This document shows, one piece after another, positions 31,329-43,300 of a stretch of 64,000 nt of DNA. The first letter of the stretch is position 1. Each line of letters begins with the position of its first letter. The notes beneath the pieces are model-generated. The model saw only the letters and a program-made list of their open reading frames with translations, had not been told where the DNA came from and did no database searches. This DNA comes from Branchipolynoe longqiensis (lineage: Eukaryota > Annelida > Polychaeta > Phyllodocida > Polynoidae): positions 101,726,483 through 101,790,482 of the forward strand of contig CM059190.1 of NCBI GenBank assembly GCA_030323885.1, written 5' to 3'. The translations under genes were made by a program, and so were the position numbers.

Positions 31329-34300
31329 CTGCAACGTTAGACAGAACAGTTACAGCTTACAGCTATTGACGGGAAACAGGGAGCATAGAGCAGTTACAGC
31401 TTACAGCTATTGACGGGAAACAGGGAGCACAGTGCAGTTACAGCTTACAGATATTGGTGGAAAACAGGGAGCACAGAGCAGTTACAACTTACAGCTATTT
31501 ACGGGAACAGGGAGCATAGAGCAGTTACAGCTTACAGCTATTGACGGGAAACAGGGATCATATAGCAATTACAGCTATTGGGGGAACAGGGATCATAGAG
31601 CAGTTACAGCTATTGGGGAAACAGGGAGCATAGAGCAGTTACATCTATTGACGGGAACAGGGAGCATAGAGCAATTACAGCTATTGACGGGAAACAGGGA
31701 GCATAGAGCAGTTACAGCTTACAGCTATTGAAGGGAAACAGGGAGCATAGAGCAGTTACAGCTTACAGCTATTGATGGGAACAGGGAGTACAGTGCAGTT
31801 ACAGCTATTGGCGGGAAACAGGGAGCACAGTGCAGTTACAGCTTACAGATATTGAAAGGAAACAGGGAGCATAGAGCAGTTACAGCTTACAGATATTGAA
31901 GGGAAACAGGGAGCATAGAGCAGGTACAGCTATTGGCGGGAAACAGGGAGAACAGAGCAGTTACAACTATTGGCGGAAAACAAGGAGCACAGTGCAGTCA
32001 CAGCTTACAGCTATTGAAGGGAAACAGGGAGCATAGAGCAGTTACAGCTTACAGCTATTGAAGGGAAACAGGGAGCATAGAGCAGTTACAGCTTACAGCT
32101 GACAGCTATTGAAGGGAAACAAGGAGGACAGAGCAATTACAGCTTACAGCTATTGAAGGGAAACAAGGAGGACAGAGCAATTACAGCTTACAGCTATTGA
32201 AGGGAAACAGGGAGCATAGAGCAGTTACAGCTTACAGCTATTGAAGGGAAACAAGGAGCACAGAACAGTTACAGCTATTGAAGGGAAACAGGGAGCACAG
32301 TGCAGTCACAGCCTACAGCTATTGATGGGAAACAGGGAGCCTAGAGCAGTTACAGCTTACAGCTATTGAAGGGAAACAGGGAGCATAGAGCAGTTACAGC
32401 TTACAGCTATTGAAGGGAAACAGGGAGCATAGAGCAGTTACAGCTTACAGCTATTGAACTCCCTAAACCGATCACCTTCATAAATGGACCATTTAAAGTC
32501 GGTCCCATGGTCGGTCGAGTTTTACTGTATGTACAATTGTGTCAGTCATTGCACATGTACATAGCTATCTTGCTCTTCGCTATGGAACTAAAGTCTAGCC
32601 ACTTCATATGACACTAGTGCCGTTCGACTGAGTATAACTAAAAGGCACCATGTATCAGGGTGACACATGTGCAATAAAACTATATTTAAAAGATTCATAC
32701 CTTTGTTGCGGGAAAATTGCACAACATAGTGGGGTAGCGAATACCAATCTGCAGAAAAAAAACACAAAACAACCACATCACACAAATATTAAGGTCATGC
32801 ACTGAGACACAGTTCAATATTTAAGACATGTCATGAAAAGTTTCACTAAGGAAAGTCCACAATTTATCATGATATCAGTGGTGTTATCACCAAAGCTATC
32901 ACGATATCAGCGGGGGTATCACCAAGGTTATCATGATATCAGTGGTGTTCCTTTATCAATTGATTGATTGGTGGTTGCTTTACACCGTGTCGGCAGCAAA
33001 AGCCATATTCATGACAAGAAGTGTTTAACTTGCATTCTGTCCATTTTCATTCAACAATCGTATTTCACCGAGTGCAAAAGCATACAATCAAATGTGTGTC
33101 AAAGAACCCTGGTTATCAGTGGTATTCAAGGCATTGTCTGTTTGAGATAACGCCATCAAACTAGAGCAATAGATCTAGAAACCAAAGTGCTCTGCTTCTA
33201 CAGTCCATCGGGCAATGACCGCTAAGCTTTTCTGAAGTAAAAGTCAGAACTTGAGAGAATATTGGGTTTGTTCTGAAAGCATTGTTCCCTTAATCATTAA
33301 AGTGACATTCTGATGGTTTTGAGTTTCTGTCATTTTCTGAGATAATTATACTAGGTTGATCGTTATAATCTACCTTACTCTAGTTTGAAGTAACTTTTAT
33401 TTTAGAAGGCTAACTGCGGAGCTATTTGAAGTGAAAAAGTCCAAAATTAATTTTGGCAAGCATGCCAAAACTCTGACACCATAGGCTTCTGCAGTAACAG
33501 GTTCTATTAAATTGACTCAGTATTCCCTTCTATATGTTAGCAAATGCTTAACAAGTGCATCAGTATTTAAGTTAGACATGTAGGATCAAATCTAGATAAT
33601 TGTTTTGGTCTTGAAAATTTGATGCTTTAAATCGGACTATGCAGCTTTACAGGCCAGCCTCTCAGCGACAGGACGAACCGGTCATTGCCAATTATGACCA
33701 TGGCCTAACCGCCACCCTTATTTGGGGCAGGTGTCCTATTTCACGAGGTCACAAAGGGCGGCCTCCCATGTCGATGTTTATATACATTTATATACCTCCC
33801 GTGTGGTGGCCACCAATCAGGACACCTAGTGAATGACTAGGGCACTGACGATACAGGTACTATAGTGACTGACCTGTCAATCAAGTAGGTCAAATGGTTT
33901 AAACTATTTGAATTGAAGTTGTCCGTGCACACTTGAATCAACCAGTCATGGTCAAGGCGCCACAGCGCCACACTGAGGTCGATAGTTGAATTCTTTTCCT
34001 TGCCCCCCCCCCCCCCCATCACTGTGACTAGTTCAAAACCCCCACCTACTATTCCACAAAGTGTATCCAAAATATGCTCATATAATTTTGTGCTGAAGTG
34101 AAAATTTGGATATCGACACCATACATCTACCCAAACTTCTTTTAAACTTTTTTCTTGAAAGACAATCTTTTTCTGCTTAACTGTAATCAATCAAATATTG
34201 TTTGAATTTGTGTTAAAATGTTATAAATGTGTATTAAAATGATGTTATGGATGGATGTTACACGGTTAACTTTAAACCAGTTCTCAATTTGCTTCAGATC

Positions 34301-37300
34301 CAAACCAAAAAGTGAAATTTTTGTTTCAAACTCTGGCATATGCACAACACCTAAACCATATAAACATGGGTTCTGCTATTATTTGGAATGTTTTCACGTT
34401 TGGTATCCGTGTCACAGATGTAAGTACACAGCTGTGAGCTGTATATAAGATTTCTATTAATAGTCCAGGTGCAGCCATTTAGTTTTAGATCTGGGTGGAA
34501 CTTAGTAAAAAAAAGAAGAAGATTTAAACAAGTGGGGTCTTACATGAAGCCAACGATTCCCACCGTCATCGGGGCTTTCATCTGCGGGTATTTCTAAAAT
34601 AAAAAGAGAAAACATTAGTTAATTATCACTGAATGCATTATCGCTACTTGCAAAACACACCCAGGAATTGCTTCCAGTTCTCGCCAATGTCGCACAATCC
34701 GATGAAAACGTCACATTATAAAATTAAAATGGAAAAAAAAAGAAAAAAAAACCACTGACCTAAATTTGATCCTACGTATCTAAGCTATATACTACTGTTA
34801 CTAGCATACCTCCTACGGCATTTATTGCAGTTTGGTCGATCATTACGTCATAGAGGTAATGAAAATGGGAAATATTGCGCCTAGAACGGGAATCGAACCC
34901 ACATCTCTTGCATTCTGAGCCAGTGGGCTGATGATTATACCACCTAGGCTCCCTGATGTAAACCTATCCACGCCTACCTGTCTATGTGACTCCTCGCCTG
35001 AGGGAAGTGCAGACTACTACAATTACAATCAAACTACTGTACTGTACTTTGGAGTAACTGGTTTTAAATGGCAAACTTTGGAGATATTTGAAGTAAAAGG
35101 CAAAATTAATTTTGATGTGAACGTCAAAATTCTGACACCATAGGCTTCAGTAATAACATGTTCTAATAAATTGACTTAGTCCCTTTGGTGCAGCAACAAA
35201 AAAGTTGAATATCTTTGCTCAAATCCAGATAGGTTATTTGGTTTTAAAAATGTAATGCTTTTGTAGTAATCTGCACTGACCTCTCACTAAGAGGCAAGGA
35301 ACCACATAGACAGGTAGGCTAGGTAGTGTAACGGCTAGTATGCTAGCTTCGGAATGCCAAAAGGTGTGGGTTCGAATCCTGTCCTAGGTGCAATATTTCC
35401 CATTTTCACCCCCCCCCCCCATGGTCCCTTTCATTGGACTATGCAGCTTTAATATTACTATTCTGAAGTTTCCCCACATGCGCACCAAAACTTGACCTTG
35501 AAATTATTCAATGAGAAAATAACATTTTTATAGGAAAATATTTCAAAATTAATTTCCTTTGTATTTAAAGGCCATGCTGCTTCTGCACTTTGTTTGTGCA
35601 GGTTTGTTCCAAACAATGTATATAATAATATTTTATATTAAAGCTGAGAGATTGTACTGACCTTGAGAAAGGATCCCTTCTCCAACTGCTGCATCAGAAG
35701 AGGCGGGATACCTGCAGCAAAGACGCACCCAAACACAGCAATTAGGCGCAATCCTAAATATACTGAGGTAGTCGCTACATAAAGGTCACTACCACACAGT
35801 GGTGGTCTCAGCCGCACTGACTAGTGTGGATCATGTAGGTGACTGTAGAGGGAGCCACCACCGTGTGGTAGATGTCGGCTACTGTAGAGGGAGCCACCGC
35901 TGTGTGGTACATGTAGGCTACTGTAGAGGGAGCCACCACCGTGTGGTACATGTCAGCTACTGTAGAGGGAGCCACCACCGTGTGGTACATGTAGGCCAAT
36001 GTAGAGGGAGCCACCACCGTGTAGTACATGTAGAGGGAACCACCACCATCATGTGGTACATGTAGGCTACTGTAGAAGGAGCCACCATCATGTGGTAGTG
36101 TGGTACATGTAGGGTATTGTAGAGGGAGCCACCACCGTGTGGTACATGTAGGGTATTGTAGAGTGAGCCACCACTGTGTGTTAGTGTGGATTATGTAGAC
36201 TACTATAGAGGGAGGCACCACTGTGTGGTACATGTAGGGTATTGTAGAGGGAGCCACCACCGTGTGATAGTGTGGATTATGTAGACTACTATAGAGGGAG
36301 GCACCACCGTGTCGTACATGTAGGGTACTGTGGAGGGAGCCACCACCGTGTGGTAGTGTGGATCATGTAAACTACTATAGAGGGAGCCATCGCCGTGTGC
36401 TACTGTGATTCATGTAGACTACTGTAGAGGGAGCCACCACTGGGTGGTATTCGTAGGCTACTGCAGAGGGGGCCACAACAGTGTGATACACGTAGGGGAC
36501 TGTAGAGGGAGCCACCACCATGTGGTAGTCATGCAGACTACCGTAGAGGGAGCCACCATCGTGTGGTACATGTAGAGAGCCACCACTGTGTGGTAGTGTG
36601 GCTTATGTTTGTTTGTTGTTGTTTTACGTCCTAGCAACATCTAAGGACATATCAGGACAGGCACCAACTTGTGACAGTATGCACTCATGGCAATTTTATA
36701 GTGCTGCCCCACTGGGAAATCAGGCCCCCGACACCATGACCCGATATCCCACTCAGTCACATTATCCTGACACCGAGCTAACCAGTCCTTGCCCTATCCT
36801 AATAATTCCGAGCACCAGGCTAGGAAGCGACAAGTATCAATTTTTAAGTCATTGGTTTGACTCGACCGGGAACCAAACTCGCAAACTCCTGATCTTCCGC
36901 ACGCGAGGCCTGTGCTCTACCGATTCAGCCAGCGCGCCCGGTAGTGTGCCTTATGGAGGCTACTACATAACCATACTTACTTTTATATCCATGCAGCTGA
37001 TGATGATAATAATAAGGATGATGATTATGATTAACATGATGTTGATAGTAGAACTCATATATTCGCTATGAGACATTTTCATTGAATCATCTGGCACTTT
37101 ATATTCGCAGGCGGTCAAATATTCATTTATGGATGAGGAGCTTTGCTTTGTTTTGCTTTATTTTGGTGATTGCACCTCGATGCGCTATGCGCCTGAGTGC
37201 TGAATTCTGAGTGCTACAGACGGCACCTACCCATGCCTGGCATTGCCATGACGATTCGCGAGATGACGACCTCTCTGATGCCCTTCTTGGCGGCTGCGCA

Positions 37301-40300
37301 CGACTGTCCGAGACGCTCGCCTGACTCGCTCTCCACCGGCACTCCGTCTACCAGCTCCCTATCAGGGCAGACCCGCATGTAAGGACATGGTTCACAACAA
37401 CACGCATACATTATAAAATATACCCAGTTTAAAGAGAGACCAACGCGTTAGGACATGACTTACAACAACACGCAGATGTTATACAATATACCCAGTTTAA
37501 AGAGAGGCCAACGGCTTAGGACATGGCTTAGAAGAGGCAGATGTTATAAAATACACCCAATTTAAAGAGACCCGCGTGTTAGGACTTGGCTTACAAAAGG
37601 CGGATGTTATAAAATAAACCCAGTTTAAAGAGAGCCATATGTTAGGATATGGCTCGTAACAAGAGGCGGATATTATCAAATATACTCAGTTTAAAAAGAT
37701 CCATGACTAGGACATGACTGACAGCAACACACGGATGTTATAAAATACACCCAGTTTAAAGAGGGACCCACAGTTTGGACATGTCTCAATAAAAACAGCA
37801 TGTGGATATTTTAAAGTATATCCTATTTAAAAAGAGGCCCACACAATATGCTATTGCTTACAAAAAAAACATTTGAACATGTTAAATTAAGAGACACCTA
37901 TCGATTATTACTTGGTTTAGAATAAGAATTTACTATCAGCACCAGAGATTCCAGCTATAGGACAGGCTACAGTAAAGTAGGCACATGTTTGAACCTAGAT
38001 CTCCAGACCTAACTGTTTCTAGGTGAAGAGTGTTTTATGACTAATTATTGCTGGCACATAGGCATGTCGACAAGTTGACAGTCCCGGTGGTGAGGGGTGA
38101 GGGATGAGGGATGAGGGGTGCGGGATGAGGTTGAGGTGGTATCAGTTCAGCATAACGTTATCCCGGGTAATCTATACAGGTATTCAACCACGCAAGTCAA
38201 GCTTGTTTATTTTATGATGCCTCTAGACAACATTAATTTTTCGGCTATTGGATGTCAAACATGGTCATTCTGACATTTCTTTTGAGGAAACTCGCTGCCA
38301 CCACATAGGTTACCCTTTCCGATAAGCAGCAAGGGGTCTTTTATATGCACTTTCCCACAGACAGGGCAGCACATACCACAGCCTTTGATGAACCAGTTGT
38401 GGACCACTGATTCAGTTATTCTCACAAATTTCTAAATCCAACATCTCCACAAAGAGGTCATAGTGAAGAGTAAAAGAATGCGATGTGCAGTTGGTAGGAC
38501 CGTAAGCGAAGCGTAAGGAGTGTTGCTTTTGGAGGTTAGAGTTGACGACGATAAGATTTTCCTTACTTGCTGCGCATGAAGGGGATGTTGAAACAATTAG
38601 CAGCAGCCACTGCAGCGAAGGGCACGTAGCGACCAGCAATGTCAGGAAGCCGCTGTCAACCGGAAGTGGGAGGTAATGCGAGAACAGACTACATGTTGGG
38701 CGGTTGTTTTACGTCCTGACAACATATAAGGTCACATCAGGATGGGTACCGACTTGCGACAGTGCACACTCAAGGTGACTTTATAGTGCTGCCCCACTGG
38801 GAAATCAGGCCGCCAGCACCATGCCCTGATATCACACTCAGTCACATTATCCTGATACTGAGCAAACAACTACTTGCCCTATCCTAATAATGGCGAGTAC
38901 CTGGTTAGGAATCGACAAGAATAAATTTTTAAGTCATTGGTTTGAGTCGACCAGGATTCGAACCCCACGATTTACCAAAACGGGAGACTACGCTAAACTC
39001 ATTCGGCCATCCCGCCTGGTCGATTAGAAACAGGAAGTGCTTTATATCTCTGGGCTGAGACTAGCCAGGCAGCTACAACCCGAGGTAATATATACATATG
39101 TATATATGTGTGTGTGTGTACGGTGTGTATGTGTGTGCGCATGCGTGCACCCAGGAAGTACGGTTGTGAGTCTATGTAATAGGAAAACAATGTAAAAACA
39201 GTCGAAAAAAATAAAAACAAGCTACTACCGCTGTTTGTACAAGTAATTTTTTATATTTTCTTTTGTGATGAATTTATTTACTCTGCTCATAAATGGCAAC
39301 TATATTAGTTGGAGGGGATATGATACACAATTTGTACGACCCATAGGACTTGTCATGAATGACGTCACACACTGGCAATAGATTTAAACGGGTAGTCAGT
39401 TGCGAGTTGGGACAAACAGACTCAAATTCTATATTTAGCACAATTGTATACTCGCGGCAAACTTGCCGTGAATGATGTCTGGTCTTGTCAATGTTTGCCT
39501 GTCTATTACAATTCGTCATGTGTGCTGCATGTCTACGTGTTCCACATAACTAGCTAGATGTTTGCAAGTGCAGTGCATATAAAACACAGGCACACTTACC
39601 GTGACTACCTGGTTGAGGCCCAGGGCGGTACCAGTGGCAGCGCCTGTAGCTAGCACGTATGAGATCCCCAGCTGTCTTAAAACACCAACAAGTTCAAATA
39701 AATTTTATAGTTTTTTTTCTCTTTCTTTTATAAATCAATTTTATCCAAGTCATATCTCAGCCCCCTAGCACTGGTCTTCCGGCTACGAGTAGCACAGTTA
39801 ATTACACAAACAAGTATAATAAAAATACACATGACACAATAAGTCAAAGAATATGAGGCACAGTATTTTAGAGTTATGACTCCTTAGCAGGATTGTGAAG
39901 TTTCTTTTGCTTTTATTCGTGTTTTTTTCTTCTTCTTTTGTTCTTTAAAGCCTTTGTCATCGTTCAATATGATTTGTTTGATGTTGTTTTACGTCCTAGC
40001 AACATCTAAGGTCATATCAGGACGAGTACCGACTTGTGACAATGCGCACTCACAGCGACCCCATAGTGCTGTCCCACTGGAAAACCAGGCCGCCGGCACC
40101 TTGACCTGCTGTCCCGCTGGGAAACCAGGCCGCCGGCACCATGACCTGGTATCCCACTCAGTCACATTATCCTGACACTGAGCCAACCAGTCCTTGCCCT
40201 GTCCTAATGATGCCGAGCGCCTGGCTAGGAAGCGACAAGTATAAATTTTTAAGTCATTGGTTTGACTCGACCAGGGTTCGAACCCACGACCTACCAGCAC

Positions 40301-43300
40301 GGGAGACAGACGCTCTAACTCATTCTGCCATCCCGTCTGGTCGTTCAATATGACCAGGTACATATTATTTTTTATATATTCATCTATATATTTAACAAAA
40401 GATTTACACGATTTCTTTTCAAGTGTAATTAAAAAGTCACAGGATATGAGGCACATCATTTTAGGATTATGACTCTTGAGTGGATTATGAAGTTTCTTTT
40501 GGTTTGTTTTTAGTGCGTTTTATAAATTTGTAAAAACATCGGACTGTGCAACTTTAAAAAAGAAAGAATGTTGTTGTTAAGGATAGATATTTGTTGGAGA
40601 AATTATGCCATTTCCAAACTGTTTTCTTCGTCCAACTCCCCAACCAACCAAAAACCATCGAGAATTTATTATTGCGATGAAGAAAAAGAAATTCTAATTT
40701 CTTTTAATATATTTTTTTAAATTACAAATCTCACGCGGCTAGGGTGTAACTTGTACGCAGAGTACTGACTTTTTCGAGATTTCGGAGTCGCCTGCCCGGT
40801 TCGTGTAGTTAACGACGGCGTTGAACGACTGGTTCAACCACTGCCAGAACATGATGCTTGTAGTCCCCCTGGTAGTGGCAACAAGAGGCACATGAGGCTC
40901 ATGGGTGATTATAAACATGGTACAGGAGAACTCAACATGGTACAAGGTAACTCAACATGGTGCAGGACAACCCAACATGATATAGGATAACTCAACATGG
41001 TGCAGGACAATCAAACATAGCACAGGACAACCCAACATAGCACAGGACAACTCAACATGGTACAGAACAACCCAACATGGTACAAGATAACTCAACATGG
41101 TGCAGGACAACCCAACATGATATAGGATAACTCAACATGGTGCAGGACAATCAAACATAGCACAGGACAACCAAACATGGTACAGGACAACTCAACATGG
41201 TACAGAACAACCCAACATGGTACGTGGGTTGTGTTCAACGTGTGCTGATACTAAGCAAACCAGTCCTTACCCTATCCTAGTAACGCCACATGGCATACTA
41301 GGCAGCAACAAGTATAAATTTGGTAAATCGTTGGTTTGACTCAGTCGGGGTTCGTACCCACGGCCTCCTGCACAGGAAGCCAGCCAGCACTCTTATTAGT
41401 CTAAAGGGCCCCTCACACTACGGCGTATGGCGGCGGCATATGCGTAACATGTCGCAATAATTTGAACAACTTCATACGCCATCGTATGACAACCTTTTTG
41501 CACTCCAGCGACATATGAAACATACGTGTAGCGTATGCCTGGCGTATGGATATTGTATCCCCACCGTATATGGACGTATGCAAAGCGTAACCCGACCTAT
41601 GCGTGACGTACTGTGATGCGGTTTGACGGTTGTGATTGACAAGTTCAGCGTACGCCCAACTTATGCCAACATACCCCTAACCTATGTGTAACCTATGCCT
41701 GCCGTATGCATAGCGTACCTCTAGCGTATGAGCCATACGCTGAAAATTTTGAGCATGCTCAACATTTTTTAGGACGGACGGGCGTATAGACACCGTATGA
41801 CGAGCGTACATGGCGTACACCCAACCCATGCGTAGCGTATGGGTCGAAAATCCATACGCTAATGCCATACGCCGTAGTGTGACAGCCCCATTACAGTACG
41901 TTGTGAGTACACCAGAGACACCCGGAGGGTGTCAGTTCAGCATACGCCTAACCTATGCCGACGTACCCATAACATATGCATAACCTATGCCAGCGTATGG
42001 ATGGCATACGTCTAGCGTATGAGCCATATGCTGCCCGTTTTGAACAATTTGGACAGACGGGCGTATGACGAGCGTAGTACGCACAACCTATGCGTAGCGT
42101 ATGACGGCGTATGGGTCGAAAACCGCATACGCCGGCATACGCTAACGCCATAGTGTGACAGGCCCTTTAACGATTTGCCCATCCTGTCTGGTCGCGGGGA
42201 AAATTTAATTATCCTGCTCATGGCAGGGTTTACCCAATGACAGGGGTCACGTTTGTTTTGATGGCATTTTACGTCTTGGCAACATCTAAGCGTCCGTCTC
42301 CCGTGCTGGTAGATCGTGGGTTCGAACCCTGGTCGAGTCAAACCAATGACTTTAAAATTGATACTTGTCACTTCCTTATTATTAGTTTGACTCGACCGGG
42401 AACCAAAATCCAGACCTTCTGCATTGCGAGGCCCACGCTCTACCGATTAGGCCACCGCGCCTGGTGAGTCACAGAAGAGTTGCACCATTGCACACAGGAC
42501 ACTCACGTTCTGAAGGCCATCATACACCCGGTGATGGACATGTTGCATGGCACCTGTGCCGACATGCGACCTATCAGCATCATTTTCTCTCCGGTGTCCG
42601 GATGGAATGCGGAGTCATAGATGTTCTTCGCCCTCCAGAGCTGGTCTGGAGTGATGCCGGGAGGTTCGCGTCTCTCCCTGGAAAATGAATACCAAGATAA
42701 AGATTTGTTTATTGTTAGGGAGTCTAGCTAAACTATTCATCTATCGCTCTCGGAGGAGGTGAATTGAAGAAAAATGAGTCTTGTTAGGGAGTCAAGCTAA
42801 ACTACTCATCTATCACTCTCTGGAGCAGAGAATTAAAAGAGAAAGAGCGGTCTCTTGTTAGCCTAAATTATTTATCTATTATTCCATAGAGAGGTGAATT
42901 GAAGAGAAATGATAGTTTCTTATTAGCGAGTCAATTAAAATTAATCTATCGCTCCTTGGAGAGGTGACATCAAAACAAAAGGCAGTTTCTTGTTTGCAAG
43001 AAAGCCTAAAATATTCCTCTAGTACTCGCTGGAATGTTAGTACGGAGACAGAGCAGAATTACACCACATTTATGTAAACAGGGTCCCAGTGACAACAATT
43101 ATTTAAATCACTGAAAAACTAAGGGGTCCAGCGGCATGCCTCCTCCAGAAATCTACTGAAACCCATGATTAAAATGGTGCAATCTGGCACCTACTTCGAC
43201 ATATTTTGGCCTTGAAATTCCCACTGTTTTAAGACTTTGGTACTAACAAATAATTTTTTTTTAAATTGCGGACAGGATCCCCCCCCCCCCTCACTGATTT

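Larger units (their letters stand above)
34690..35452 (+). mobile_element. MITE-1 interrupted by two SINE-C copies
   Basis: MITE-1 sequence at about 34690-34800 is inverted and abuts the right-hand copy (35025-35262, then tcattggactatgcagcttt at 35431-35450). SINE-C is inserted in reverse at 34850-35022 and forward at 35263-35428, the latter splitting the MITE a few bases before its end. Confidence 0.7.
41240..42200 (-). mobile_element. SINE-A/B head split by nested MITE-2 elements
   Basis: The SINE head complement (ccagtccttaccctatccta, gggttcgtacccacggcctc) stops at ctcttattagtctaaag (41402) and resumes as cgatttgcccatcctgtctg at 42172, after two MITE-2 copies. This dates the MITEs as younger than the SINE. 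Confidence 0.75.

Noticed and set aside
31349..32455. Idea that the 44 bp satellite arose from the nearby [12 protein letters not shown] exon, because both encode Cys-Ala-Pro-Phe-like words on the - strand
   Set aside because: The nucleotide sequences do not align beyond a few bases; the likeness is only at translated-word level.
31345..43045. CRISPR arrays
   Set aside because: The arrays have no unique equal-length spacers, lie in introns of a eukaryotic gene, and have no cas genes.
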